Positions 9,909-21,030 of a DNA stretch of 64,000 nucleotides are shown in pieces. Source of the DNA: CAVQMC01 sp963713505 (GTDB lineage: Bacteria; Bacteroidota; Ignavibacteria; Ignavibacteriales; Ignavibacteriaceae); contig CAVQMC010000021.1 in the NCBI GenBank assembly GCA_963713505.1, positions 124,001 to 188,000 on the forward strand, read 5' to 3'. How positions within the stretch are numbered: position 1 is the stretch's first letter; every line of letters begins with the position of its first letter. Both the position numbers and the translations under genes were made by a program. The notes under the pieces were generated by a model. It ran no database searches, was not told where the DNA came from, and worked only from the letters and a program-made list of their open reading frames with translations.

Positions 9909-12900
9909 TTGCTACTTTTTCGTTCTGTCAAATTCTTATTTATTACTTATCTTCTATTGGTTGTTGTATTTGGCGGTCTTAGTTATTCTATATACCAGAA
10001 TGATAAAAATAATGTACTCGAAGAACAATCTGCAGATCTTAAAACAACCGCTAAATTAAAAAAGGATTTAATTGAAGGTTGGTACAACGACAGACTTTCC
10101 GACTCTCAGATATTATCCAATCAGAATTTAATACAAAGCCAAATTATTAGTCTTCTCATATCAGCAAAAAAAGAAGACTATGGTCAAATTAAGGATATAT
10201 TAACCGGAATATTTAATAAAAATGATTATTACAATATTTTGATTTTGGATCATAATGAAAAATTAATTTTTAAATTATTTAAAAACAGATCGGCTGAATA
10301 TTTAAAAGATTCACTCGAAAAATCTGTTAAAAATAAAAATATAGTTTTTTCAAATATTTACTTAGATCCTAAATCAAACCAGCCATTTATTGATATTTAT
10401 TCTCCTCTGTATACAAAAAATAATTACAGTTTTTCCTTGATTATTAAAATAGACCCGCAGATAAATTTGTATCCTTTGGTTTCATCCTGGTACAAAAAAA
10501 ATTCAACAGGGGAATCTTTTTTGATTTCTAAATATCTAAAAAGCTTGCATTATATAAGTCCCTTGAAATATAAAACAAATGTTAAATCATCTTTTAAAGA
10601 TACATTAGATAAAGACTCATTTGTTAGGAATATTGTAATTAATAATTCAAAAGGTTTGGGTCGGTATTTAGATTATAGAGGGAAAATTGTACTTGCTGAT
10701 GTAAGACCATTAATAAATTTACCTTGGTATTTGGTTACTAAAATGGATATGTCGGAAATATATAAACCGGTAAGCAACAATACATTGAGAAATCTGATCA
10801 ATTTAAGTTTAATAATATTCTTAGGTGGAATATTACTAATATATTTTTATACAAAGTCTAACCTGAATAACTTAAAAAAATTAAATGAAGCGGAAAATAA
10901 ATTTAAATCAATTTTTGATAACTCTACTGATGCTAGTTTTAATTATTGATGATAATAAAATAATTGATTGCAATCCAAGTGCATTAAAATTGTTTGATCT
11001 TTCAAAAAAGGAATTAATTGGAAAAAGCCCCGGAATGATTTCACCCGAATTTCAATCGAATGGAAGATCATCTGCAGAGTTGGAGACAGAATATTTAGCT
11101 AAAACAATCTCAGGAAAACCGCAAAAGTTTGAATGGATTCATAAAGCAAATAATAAATTAATTTATCTTGATATAAGTCTTAGTACAATTGAAATAAACG
11201 ATAAAAAATATTTAACCGCTTTTTTACATGATATAAGCAAACAGAAAAATGCAATTGATTCTTTAAAAGTCAGCGAAGATAAATATAGAACATTAGTAGA
11301 AAATATAAATGATATTGTTTATTCGGTTGATGCTGAAGGTAAGATCACATTTGTAAGTAATACTATTGAAAAAATACTTGGCTACAAGCCTGTTGAAGTA
11401 ATCGGAAAATCTTTTACAGAAATAATTCATCCGGACGATTTATCCCTTTCGCTAAATAATTTTAATAAAACAAAAATGAATTTAATTCAGAAAGGGGAAT
11501 ATCGCATTATAACCAAATCCGGAGAAATTAAATATATTACTTCTTCCAGTAAACCATATTTTAAAGATTCAAAGTTCAAAGGATTAAATGGTATTCTAAT
11601 TGATATTACGGAAAATAAAAAATTTGAAGAAGAATTAAGATTCCATGATTATTTACTTAATGAAATTGATGAAGCAATAATGGCGACCGATAATAATGGA
11701 ATTTTAATTTACTGGAATCAATCGGCAGAAAAACTATACGGCTGGAAAGCTGAAGAAGTTATCGGCAAAAATGTTTTGGATGTTACTCCAACCAAAATGT
11801 CAAAACAGCAAGCTCAAAAAATTTTTGAAAATTTAACTAAAGGTATTAGCTGGAAAGGAGAATTTTTACTTCAAAGAAAAGACGGCAGCATATTCCCCGG
11901 AATGGTGTCGGATATTCCTTTACTTAATGATAAGGGTGAAATAACCGCAATTGTTGGTATATCGGAAGATATTACGGAGAGGAAAAAAACTGAAGAAACA
12001 TTAAGAGAAAATGAAGCTCATTTCAGAAATCTTTCCGATTCCGGCCAGGTACTCATTTGGGCCAGCCGTAAGGATAAGAAACCGGATTATTTTAATAAAG
12101 TGTGGTTGGAATTTACCGGGAAAAATCTTGATGATCAAATAAACGGCGGATGGGCTAAAGTTGTACATCCGGATGACCTAAAAAGTTGTATAGAAATATT
12201 TACCGAATCTTTTAATCGAAAAGCAAATTTTAATATGGATTATAGACTTCGAAGATATGATGGAGTTTATAGGTGGATTCAGGACATTGGAACACCACGT
12301 TATAATTCATATAACGAATTTATTGGATATATACATCATTGCATTGATATAACAGATAGAAAAAAGGCCGAAACGGAATTAGCAAATGCTTTTGATCAAT
12401 TAAATAATTTATATGAAAATTTGCCTGAAGCAGTATTCTCGGTAGATCCTATATATCGTAAAATGATAAAAGTATCACCGGCGCATAAAACTATATTTGG
12501 GTATCCGCCGGAGGACTTTTACAATAATTATAATTTGTGGCTGGATATAATTTTACCTGAAGATGTTCATTTCGCGGAAGAAGGAATCCAAATTATTAAG
12601 AATGGGTAAACTTGTTAAGCATCAATATCGCTGCTTAAGACCCGACGGTACAATAGTTTGGGTTGAAGTTAAACTCAATCCTACTCTTGATATAAATGGT
12701 AATCTTATTCGGATAGATGGAATTTCTTCGGATATTACCGAAAGAAAGAATTCAGAACAAAAAATAAAATTATTAAGCAATTCAATTGAACAAAGTCCTA
12801 TTAGTATTATTATTACCGATCCAAACGGAAATATTGATTATGTTAATTCAGCTTTCATAAAGACTACCGGATTTACATTTGATGAAATAAAAGGAAAGAA

Positions 12901-14317
12901 TGCTAAAATTTTAAATTCCGATTTTCACCCGGATAACTACTTTAAAGAATTATGGAATACAATTAATTCAGGTAAAACATGGGAAGGCGAAATTCAAAAT
13001 AAGAAGAAAAACGGAGATCTTTTCTGGGAATATGCAATTATTTCTCCTGTAACAAATGAGAATGGGGAGATAACAAACTTTGTTGCAGTTCAAGAAGATA
13101 TTTCAGAAAAGAAAAAAATGATTGAAGAACTGATTGATTCAAAAGAAAAAGCTGAACAAGCTAATAGATTAAAATCCATATTCCTTTCAAATATGAGTCA
13201 CGAGTTAAGAACTCCTATGGTTGGAGTTTTAGGATTTACCGAATTACTTGAACAGGAGATAACAGACGGCGAACATTTAGAAATGCTGAAAAGCATAACT
13301 ATCAGCGGTCAGCGCTTATTGGAAACATTAAATTCTATTTTAGATCTTGCAAGAATTGAAGCGAATAAATATGAAATTAGCTTTTCGGAATTCAGCATAA
13401 ATGATTTTATTAAAGAAGAAGTAAGAATTTATGAAGGCAAGGCAATTACAAAAAATTTATTTTTATCTTTCCATCCTTATAAAGAAGACTTAATTATTAA
13501 AAGTGATAAAAATATCCTTCACGGTATTATTTCAAACTTAGTTAACAATGCAATTAAGTTTACTTACTACGGCGGAGTTACAATTAAATGTGATTTAATT
13601 AATAAAGATGAAAAAGATTTTGTTGATATTAAAGTTACCGACAGCGGAATTGGCATCCCCGAAGAAAGTAAAAAATTAATATTTGAAGAATTCAGGCAGG
13701 CAAGTGAAGGCTTCAGCAGAAACTTTGAAGGAACAGGCTTGGGATTATCAATAACTAACAAATTAGTTCATTTTTTAAATGGTGAAATTACTGTAAAAAG
13801 TTCGGAAGGAATGGGTTCAACATTTAATGTTGTAATTCCGGCTGTGATTTGCAAAAAAGATCTAAGGAAGAGGAACTATGACAATTTAATAATTAAAAAA
13901 GAAGATAATATTAATAAATCTGTTCATAAAAAAAATATTTTAATTGTTGAAAACGATAGCGTAACAATAAACATTTTTAATCATTTTCTTAAAAAGTTTT
14001 ATAAAATAGATATTGCAAATAACGGAACAGAAGCTGTTGATCTAGCTTCCAATAATAATTACGATTTGATTATTATGGATATAAATCTTGGTAAAGGGTC
14101 AGACGGATTAACTGTAACAAGAATTATAAAAAAGATGAATAAATATAAAAATGTTCCCATTATTGCTGCAACTGCTTTTGCAATGGAAGCCGATCGTAAT
14201 GAATTTTTAGCTGCCGGCTGTACGGATTATATTTCCAAACCTTTTACAAAAAATGAACTTCTAGATTTAATCAGTTCAAATTTTAATAAATCGAAAAATG
14301 ATTTTAATAAAGAATAG
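9909..14317 (+). CDS. Multi-PAS hybrid sensor histidine kinase, two frameshifts
   Basis: A membrane sensor of about 1,470 residues. It has two membrane helices (about 9920-9985 and 10790-10855) around a periplasmic sensor domain. Six PAS domains follow, then HisKA (FLSNMSHELRTPM, His codon 13199), HATPase (DSGIGIPEE, EGTGLGLS) and a C-terminal receiver (IIMDINLG). The reading frame is broken twice. Near 10935 an extra A in GATGCTAG interrupts the first PAS (DAVLIIDDNKIID once removed). Near 12605 an extra G in AATGGGT interrupts the fifth PAS (KNGKLVKHQY once removed). The start is uncertain: TTG 9909 is used, and ATG 9902 would be in frame only after a one-base correction. Stacked PAS domains suggest integration of several redox or ligand cues. 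Confidence 0.9.
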
Positions 14318-14392
14318 TATCAACTAAATAATAATTAATAAATTTATAACAAGTTAAAAAACTAAATAAATTTTTTCTTTGCGGAAATAAAA

Positions 14393-14689
14393 ATGGTGTA
14401 TCTAGATTCTATTGAACTTGCATCAAATATTATAATTAACATAATAAAGAAAGATCCCGACTATAATTATTGGGCAATCGGAATTACTTCCGAACCGGAT
14501 GCGCTTAAAACAGATGATAAAATAAATTCTAAAAATTTAATTATATATGAAGCAATTACAACACAAATTGCATTGGAGGCAAAATCACTTTTAATAAAAC
14601 ATTATTCTATGGAAGAAAGTAACTTTGCATTTGATTTAAATGGGAGGTATGTCTTTGCCTTTAGAAAATATTTTAATTTTCAACAATAA
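14393..14689 (+). CDS. Small hypothetical protein
   Basis: 98 residues, not recognised. It has no signal peptide or membrane segment. It is a mix of helix-forming stretches (SIELASNIIINIIKKD, AITTQIALEAKSLLIKHY) and a short aromatic C-terminus. It begins 75 bases after the hybrid kinase and is followed by a hairpin terminator, so it may be cotranscribed with the kinase. Codon use matches the neighbours, and the frame is intact. Confidence 0.65.
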   Translation: MVYLDSIELASNIIINIIKKDPDYNYWAIGITSEPDALKTDDKINSKNLIIYEAITTQIALEAKSLLIKHYSMEESNFAFDLNGRYVFAFRKYFNFQQ

Positions 14690-14694
14690 ATAAA

Positions 14695-14732
14695 ATTCCC
14701 CTTTCCGGGTAATAAAAATTGAAAAGGGGAAT
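14695..14732. terminator. Hairpin terminator between convergent genes
   Basis: ATTCCCCTTT (14695-14704) pairs with AAAGGGGAAT (14723-14732). It separates a plus-strand gene ending at 14689 from a minus-strand gene ending at 14748, so it can serve both. Confidence 0.7.
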
Positions 14733-14747
14733 ATTTGATCTTTACAA

Positions 14748-15503
14748 TTAGCTATTTAAATCAGGATTCACATTTAATTTATTTATTACACCTACAATTC
14801 CAATTACACTGGAAAACTCATCTTTAATGTTTCTTTTTGTCCATAAATTACTTACTGTGCCGCTTACAGTAGCAAATCCATTTTTAACTTTAATGTGGAT
14901 ATTGTTAGGATTTGTTAATGGAAATTCATCCCTTAAAATTGACTGCAGAATGTTTTCCAGGTTCTGATCAGTAACTGCTTTTTGAATTGGTTTGACTTTT
15001 ATATCATTAACTATTCCTTTAACTCCTTTTTCCCAGGAAGCAGCCGTTCTTGCCATTAGTTTTTCTCTGTAAAAACTTACAGTTCCGGAAAGCTTAACTT
15101 GAGACTGATTTACCGATATATTTATTTTATCCGGTTCTGTAATTACGGAGTTTCTTTCTATATCTTCCTTAACATTGTGTTTTATTATTTGATCGGGTAA
15201 AGTTTTTGTATCAACAATAATATCGTTTGTTATTCTTTTTACTCCATTTACATGCGAGGCTAACTCAAATATTCTATATTTATTATAAAGGGAACTGACT
15301 TTCCCTTCCAGGTTTACCCATCCGTCATCTTTAACTGTAACTTCAATATCAGCCGGAGAAAATCTGCTTGCAATTGCTGCTTTAACTTTTTCAGATAAAT
15401 TATTTCCGTTCTCAAAAATAAAACCAAATTGAAATACAGCAGTTATTAAAATAACAGGAACCAATAAATGAATGAATTTTTTAATTTTAATAATTCTTCC
15501 CAT
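14748..15503 (-). CDS. Three-BON-domain envelope protein
   Basis: 251 residues. An N-terminal hydrophobic segment (about 8-28) acts as signal or anchor, followed by three BON domains at about 35-100, 110-175 and 180-245. Each has the pattern of VKAAIAS or ILQSILRDEF, then a strand carrying WVNLEGKV, VKLSGTV or ATVSGTV, and a GVKRITNDI, GVKGIVNDI or GVVGVINKL ending. BON proteins bind phospholipid or peptidoglycan and stabilise the envelope (OsmY type). It is transcribed alone and is intact. Confidence 0.88.
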   Translation of the reverse strand: MGRIIKIKKFIHLLVPVILITAVFQFGFIFENGNNLSEKVKAAIASRFSPADIEVTVKDDGWVNLEGKVSSLYNKYRIFELASHVNGVKRITNDIIVDTKTLPDQIIKHNVKEDIERNSVITEPDKINISVNQSQVKLSGTVSFYREKLMARTAASWEKGVKGIVNDIKVKPIQKAVTDQNLENILQSILRDEFPLTNPNNIHIKVKNGFATVSGTVSNLWTKRNIKDEFSSVIGIVGVINKLNVNPDLNS

Positions 15504-15702
15504 CGTATCGTACCTTTCAAATTTTGTTAATCTTTACACATATTTAATAATAAAAGATTTTACTTTGCTGTTAATGATTTAGCTCAAAATTTAACTTGAA
15601 AATCAAGATACCGTTAAGGCATATCAAATAATGATATCTAAATTCTTTTTATAAATCTGAATTTATAATTCATTATTAATTAGGAATTTTAATAAATGTA
15701 TT

Positions 15703-15710
15703 TATATTTG
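15703..15710 (+). promoter_or_regulatory. Possible Bacteroidota-type -7 element
   Basis: TATATTTG fits the TAnnTTTG -7 element of Bacteroidota promoters and lies 57 bases before the lipoprotein start. No clear TTG -33 element is seen at the right spacing. The same ATTTATATTTG string precedes the cupin gene (36189-36196). Confidence 0.3.
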
Positions 15711-15767
15711 CATACTTTCTGACACTGCAGTTTAATCAATTTTAATAATTTGAGGATAGGAGAAAAA

Positions 15768-16181
15768 ATGAAAAAAGTATATATTGTTGCTGTTCTTTCA
15801 CTTGTTATCCTTTACGGCTGCTCTACATCAGGAATGTTCACTTCTGTAAACACTACAAACGTTGAATTGAAGCAACCTAATTACAAAATTGTTGCAACTA
15901 ACGTATCCGGTACTTCAGAATCCGGTTACATTTTGGGATTTACTTTCCCTAGCGGTTTTTTTACTAACACATTTGCTCTGGCAAGAGTATCTGGCACGGG
16001 AATGCTTTATGAAGAGGCAATAGCTGATCTATGGAAAAATTTTGAAAATAATCATGGTCCGGTTGAAGGCAAAAAATTAGCATTAATAAATGTTAGATAT
16101 GATACGGATGCTCTAAATTTATTTTTCCTCTATACAAGTGCAAAAGTAAATATTAGAGCTGATGTAATCCAATTTGAATAA
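15768..16181 (+). CDS. Small lipoprotein, DUF6567-like
   Basis: 137 residues. A lipoprotein signal peptide ends with lipobox ILYGC. The mature part has the layout I associate from memory with DUF6567: VELKQPNYKIVATNVSG, YILGF, LYEEAIADLW, LALINVRYD, and a closing VNIRADVIQF. The function is unknown. The start is set by AGGAG about 7 bases before ATG 15768, not the frame opening at 15750. It ends in a strong bidirectional terminator and is expressed alone. Confidence 0.75.
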   Translation: MKKVYIVAVLSLVILYGCSTSGMFTSVNTTNVELKQPNYKIVATNVSGTSESGYILGFTFPSGFFTNTFALARVSGTGMLYEEAIADLWKNFENNHGPVEGKKLALINVRYDTDALNLFFLYTSAKVNIRADVIQFE

Positions 16182-16202
16182 GTTTGATTTTTGGTTAATA
16201 AA

Positions 16203-16237
16203 AAAAGAGCTTAACCTGAACAAGATTAAGCTCTTTT
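16203..16237. terminator. Bidirectional hairpin terminator
   Basis: AAAAGAGCTTAA (16203-16214) pairs perfectly with TTAAGCTCTTTT (16226-16237), a 12-bp stem with an 11-base loop. A/T runs on both sides serve the convergent genes ending at 16181 and 16260. Confidence 0.85.
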
Positions 16238-16259
16238 ATTTTTATCAATTTTAACTTTG

Positions 16260-17486
16260 TTATTTCATTTTACTTACAATATCAGGAATTGCATCTTTGT
16301 TAACCATTATCCCTAGCATTTTTAATTTCACATAATCTTCATTATAAAAATAGTATCCTGGATGAGTATTATTTCTGGAACCTGAACCGGAATCTTTTAT
16401 TAAATACCAATCCTTACCGTCTTTATTTGTATAGCCCACTAGATGAATTCCATGATCATCCGTAGTCGTTTTATTATAAAAACGAAATATCCTGGAATTA
16501 GCATTTATATAATTAGACGGAATATCGAATGAAGGTATTACGGCTAACCCTGCATGACCTTCTAAACCAGGTTCTGAAACATCGCCCCATATTTCCATTG
16601 TATAACCATTTCGGATAGCATTTTTTATAGCAGACATATAAACATCTAATGGAACATTAAAGTATGCTTTACTATGCCACCAATTATCCGGTACATTATA
16701 TTCAACCCACGTATAATAAGGTCTGTCTGAAAAAGAAACCAAAGCTATATAATCCCCAAGATTAAGTTTTACAACATCTTTATAATACTCCATAGGAGTC
16801 ATGGTTTTTCCATTAACAGTTATTTCGGTTGGAGGAGTTCCCATATAATGGTTTAATATAGATTTCACGGTACTTTCAACTGTATTCTCATTCCATGCAT
16901 TTGATACTTTTAATGACTCTAAGAAGTCCTTAATTTCTGCAAACATTTTAGAATGGTCATGAAATGGCTGTCCGTTTAATAAGCCGGTATAATCTTTTTC
17001 AGGTACAATGCCGTGTTTTTCCCATGCTCTTAAAACTGCATTTGCCTGTGAACCTTCACCGAGCGATTGATTGCCTCTTGATCTTACATAGCCTAGTGCT
17101 TTTTCAACATATTCCCAATAAACTGTGTACATTTCTGAGAATTTCATTTCTCTTTTTGTCTCGCGGTACACTTCTGATTCCAAAAAAGAAGTAGTTGAGA
17201 AACACCAGCAAGTTCCGGTATTACCTTGAGAGATTGGTTTATTGCGCCAATAACTTTTAAAGTCATCAACTGATTTTGGAGCATCGTATGAAGTAAAATC
17301 CGGTACTAATTCTTTTCTTGGAGTTTTTTCTTTTTCATAAAATTTATTTAATGACGTTTTTATAGAATCATAAAACTCATTTTTATGCTGTATAAAAAGC
17401 GCCGTGTCCTTGTGAACTTCCTGAGCAATTACCGGCAGAGACATTATTATTAATAATGCTGTAATTAAAAATTTATTTTTATTCAT
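16260..17486 (-). CDS. Secreted C1-family cysteine aminopeptidase (bleomycin hydrolase-like)
   Basis: 408 residues with a signal peptide (ending PVIAQ). The papain-fold catalytic Gln/Cys motif is ISQGNTGTCWCFSTTSF and the catalytic His lies in DDHGIHLVGY. The third region reads WYLIKDSGSGS, so Asp stands where papain and bleomycin hydrolase carry Asn (NSWG). My recollection is that Bacteroidota homologues share this form. The family is peptidase C1B (aminopeptidase C); members trim peptides from the N-terminus. The export signal suggests a periplasmic or outer-membrane role, unlike cytoplasmic PepC. The frame is intact. Confidence 0.88.
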   Translation of the reverse strand: MNKNKFLITALLIIMSLPVIAQEVHKDTALFIQHKNEFYDSIKTSLNKFYEKEKTPRKELVPDFTSYDAPKSVDDFKSYWRNKPISQGNTGTCWCFSTTSFLESEVYRETKREMKFSEMYTVYWEYVEKALGYVRSRGNQSLGEGSQANAVLRAWEKHGIVPEKDYTGLLNGQPFHDHSKMFAEIKDFLESLKVSNAWNENTVESTVKSILNHYMGTPPTEITVNGKTMTPMEYYKDVVKLNLGDYIALVSFSDRPYYTWVEYNVPDNWWHSKAYFNVPLDVYMSAIKNAIRNGYTMEIWGDVSEPGLEGHAGLAVIPSFDIPSNYINANSRIFRFYNKTTTDDHGIHLVGYTNKDGKDWYLIKDSGSGSRNNTHPGYYFYNEDYVKLKMLGIMVNKDAIPDIVSKMK

Positions 17487-17898
17487 GATTTACCTCTGGT
17501 AGGATGAATGAGAATATGAGATTTAAGTGAGTCAATTTTAGTAAGTAATTTTAAACTTTTTCAAAGTTAAATAATTAATAAAATAATTTATAAAATAGTT
17601 AAAGATTAATCCATAGTAATTTGAAGAATAATTATTTTAAAAAAAATAACCCGGATCTCACGACCCGGGCTCCAATCATTTTGGGAAGAAAATAAACTAC
17701 AAACTTCCCACCCAATAATACTAATCATTTTTATTAATTACAACGAAAATATTTATAATAAAATAGTTATACCCTACTGAAAAACAACTATTTTTAAAAT
17801 CCTTTTTAATATTTATCCATAAGCACATAAGGTATTTTATATAAATTTTATATTAAAATTTAAATAATTATACAGAATAAATAAGGATAATTATTAAA
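17487..17898. other. Intergenic region containing a GC-rich structured block
   Basis: 412 bases without a gene. Most is very AT-rich, apart from the double hairpin annotated separately at 17650-17710. Confidence 0.6.
17650..17710 (+). ncRNA. Candidate structured RNA (two adjacent hairpins)
   Basis: CCCGG (17650-17654) pairs with CCGGG (17665-17669), and TGGGAAG (17682-17688) pairs with CTTCCCA (17704-17710). The two GC-rich stems are 12 bases apart inside otherwise AT-rich sequence between divergent genes. No T run follows on the plus strand, so a simple terminator is less likely. It does not match a riboswitch class I know. The strand is a guess. Confidence 0.3.
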
Positions 17899-19040
17899 AT
17901 GTATGGAAAAACTTTGACTTTCATTTTGTTTACTGTGTTCGTTTCTATCGGTTTTGCACAGTTGCCGAAACCCAATCATATCGTAATTGTAATAGAAGAA
18001 AATCATGGCTTTGATCAAATAATAGGCAGCAGTTCTGCTCCATATATAAATAGTTTAGCTCATGATACTCTCTCTGCATTGTTTACTGATTCGCACGGTG
18101 TAACACATCCAAGCCAGCCGAATTATCTATGGCTTTTTTCAGGTAATAACCAGGGAGTTACTAGTGATAACCTTCCCACTGATACTCCGTTTACAACTTT
18201 AAATTTAGGCGCTTTGCTTTTAGACAGCAGTTTTACATTTGCGGGATACTCAGAAGATTTGCCAAGTGAAGGATACAGCGGCGGTTCATACGGAGCATAC
18301 AGAAGAAAACATAATCCATGGGTAAACTGGCAGGATGCAAATCCAAACGGAATTCCGTGGAATTTGAATAAACCGTTCTCAGAATTTCCATCAGGATTAT
18401 AATAATTTACCTACCGTATCATTTGTAATACCAAATATGAATAATGATATGCATGATGGAACAATTTCACAAGGTGACTCATGGCTCCAAAGTAATCTTG
18501 ACGGGTACATTCAATGGGCAAAAACTCATAATAGTTTGTTTATTTTAACTTTTGATGAAGATGATTTTACAACCGAAAATAAAATTGCAACTATATTTAT
18601 TGGCGAAAAAGTTAAAGAAGGAAATTATAACCAAAAAATAAATCACTTAAATATCTTAAGAACTATAGAAGATATGTACGATTTGAATTATGCAGGGAAC
18701 AGCGGAGACTCTACAAATATTTCAAACTGCTGGATTCAAAATCCCACTTCTGTTAATTATAAAGGTCCAAAAAATTAATAATTTTCAACTTGATCAAAAT
18801 TATCCCAATCCATTTAATCCGGCTACAAAAATTAATTATACTATTGCAAAAGAAGGATTTGTTAGTTTAAAAGTATTTGATGAATTGGGAAACCTTGTAG
18901 CTACTCTTATAAATAAAAATGTAACAGCCGGAAATTATTCAGTAAATTTCAATGCTTCAAAATTATCAAGTGGAATATACTTTTACAGGCTTAATTCAAA
19001 CGGAAAATTTATTACCAGGAAAATGATATTATTGAAGTAG
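17899..19040 (+). CDS. Secreted phosphoesterase with T9SS sorting domain, two frameshifts
   Basis: A signal peptide (ending VSIGFAQ) precedes a phosphoesterase domain (PF04185, acid phosphatase/phospholipase C-like). Visible motifs are IVIVIEENHGFDQIIG, HPSQPNYLWLFSG, PNMNNDMHDG and FDEDDF. The C-terminus is a T9SS sorting domain (LDQNYPNPFNPATKI, ending RKMILLK). The frame stops at 18402; removing one G of GG near 18398 restores PSDYNNLPTVSF. It stops again at 18778; removing one A of the A6 run near 18772 restores KGPKINNFQLDQNYP. The protein of about 380 residues would be exported and attached to or released from the surface by T9SS. Confidence 0.87.
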
Positions 19041-19277
19041 TAATATTTTCGTATTTCTGATAAAAAGATTGGTTGATCAATTAAACTTGTTTTATTTCAA
19101 TTTAAACGTTTTTATAGATAATTAATTGTTCAAATATCAAACAATCCTTTACTTTTAAACTGAATTTTAAGAACTTAAACTTATAAAAGGGGAGAATTAG
19201 TTTAATCCGATTTCTCCACTATAAGCAAATACATTTATTAGATATATTATTTTTACTTTAAAGGGGAGTGAAGTATT

Positions 19278-20772
19278 ATGAAGAAATTCTTTACTGTTAT
19301 TTTTCTTTTAACATTTTTTCAATTCGGATATTCTCAAACAAATCCATTTGTTTCACAGATTATCGAAAGCGTGAATATTGATTCATTAACAAAATTTGTA
19401 AATGAACTTTCTGGCGAGGTACCGGTTGTTATTAACGGAAATTCTGTTACAATAACAACTAGATATTATAACTCTGCTTCAAATAATTTAGCTGCAGATT
19501 ATGTAAAACAAAAATTTGAAAGCTATGGTTTGCAGGCTTACGATCAAACTTTCAGCAGCGGAAGAAATGTATACGCGGTTAAAACAGGTTCTACTTATCC
19601 GGATCAGATTTATATAATTTGTGCGCATTATGATGATATGCCATCTTCAGGATTAGCTCCCGGGGCGGATGATAACGGCAGCGGAACTGCCGCAGTAATT
19701 GAAGCAGCAAGAGTCTTAAAAGATTATGATTTTAAATATACCGTAGTTTATGCTGTTTGGGACGCGGAAGAATTAGGTTTGCTCGGCAGTCATTATTATG
19801 CGCAGCAAGCCAGCGGAAACAGTATGAATATCCAGGGTGTTGTAAATATGGATATGATTGCATACGACAGCAACAACGATAACAAAGCTGAAATCCATAC
19901 TAAAAATATTGCAAACTCCATAGCAATGAAAGATTCAATGTTGAAAATTAATAACGATTATTCTATTGGGATTACTGCTTCCGTAATTAATCCCGGATTA
20001 ACGGCGAGTGATCATGCTTCCTTCTGGACATACAATTACAGTGCAATATTATTAATTGAAAATTATTACGGAGACTTTAATGCATATTATCATTCATCAA
20101 ACGATTTGATTAGTCATTTCAATTTACCTTATTTTGAAAAATGTGCAAAGCTTTCCATTGGAACTTTCGGATTGCTTGCAAAACCGGAAAGCGTATTACC
20201 GGTAGAACTGACAAATTTTACAGCAGATTTAAATAATAATAAAATATTATTAAAATGGTCAACTGCAACAGAGACAAATAATTCTCATTTTGAAATTGAA
20301 AGAAAAGTTAATCTTAATAATATAGTTTCAAATTGGCAGACAATTGGCAGTGTCCAGGGCCATGGAAATAAATCTACACCTACAAACTATAATTTCACTG
20401 ATTCTAAATTAGAATTATCTGGAAAATATTCATATCGTTTAAAACAAGTTGATTTTAACGGCTCTTACGAATATACACCTGAAGTTAAATTAAATGTAGT
20501 TCTTGCAAATAATTTTGTACTGGAACAAAACTATCCGAACCCGTTCAATCCTTCTACAAAAATTTCTTTTTCCGTTCCAGTTAAAGAACATGTAAGTCTA
20601 ATAGTTTATGATATGCTCGGTAATCAGGTTTCTCAACTTGTAAATGAAACAAAAGAATCCGGCAATTATAAAATTAATTTTGAGGCTTCTAATTTGCCCA
20701 GCGGAATATATGTTCTATAAAATGCAGGCTGGCAATTTTATTCAGATGAAGAAAATGATTCTTCTCAAATAA
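19278..20772 (+). CDS. Secreted M28 zinc aminopeptidase with T9SS sorting domain
   Basis: A signal peptide (ending FGYSQ) is followed by an M28 catalytic domain with all zinc-ligand motifs: CAHYDDM (His), GADDNGSGTA (bridging Asp), WDAEELGLLG (Glu), NMDMIAYD (Asp) and YYHSSND (His). A fibronectin-like linker (LPVELTNFTADLNN) and a T9SS domain (LEQNYPNPFNPSTKI) follow. The annotated frame ends early at 20720. Removing the G at about 20711 extends it through YFYKMQAGNFIQMKKMILLK to a stop at 20772. GGGGAG lies about 10 bases before ATG 19278. Its likely role is extracellular peptide degradation, like the nearby C1 and C25 peptidases. Confidence 0.92.
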
Positions 20773-20910
20773 AAATTAAAAAGTATAATAATGCATGATT
20801 GCAAGTTTGCATGAGTGCATGGAAAATCTTCTGTAGTATTAATTTTATGAATTAGTTGTCAATTCTTTGCAGCTTTTAAACTCTTTTGCTGTTAAACAAA
20901 TTGTCTAATT

Positions 20911-20936
20911 AAACCCTGCGGAAGCAGGGTTTTTAA
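20911..20936 (+). terminator. Rho-independent terminator
   Basis: AAACCCTGC (20911-20919) pairs with GCAGGGTTT (20924-20932) around a GGAA tetraloop, followed by TTAATTTT. It ends the M28 peptidase transcript. Confidence 0.85.
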
Positions 20937-21030
20937 TTTTAAATCTTTGCCTGCAAATCACTTAATGTGTTATCTTTCGCATATCAAAATTTCTTTTCTA
21001 TTTATTTTTTGAAAAAACAATCAAAAGTTA

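Noticed and set aside
1..14317. Reading the frameshifted kinases as separate small proteins or pseudogenes
   Set aside because: The split pieces join into complete domain architectures with one-base repairs, so independent genes or old pseudogenes are less likely.
20790..20832. TGCATG-type repeats after the M28 peptidase
   Set aside because: Short and imperfect; no convincing hairpin or known element.
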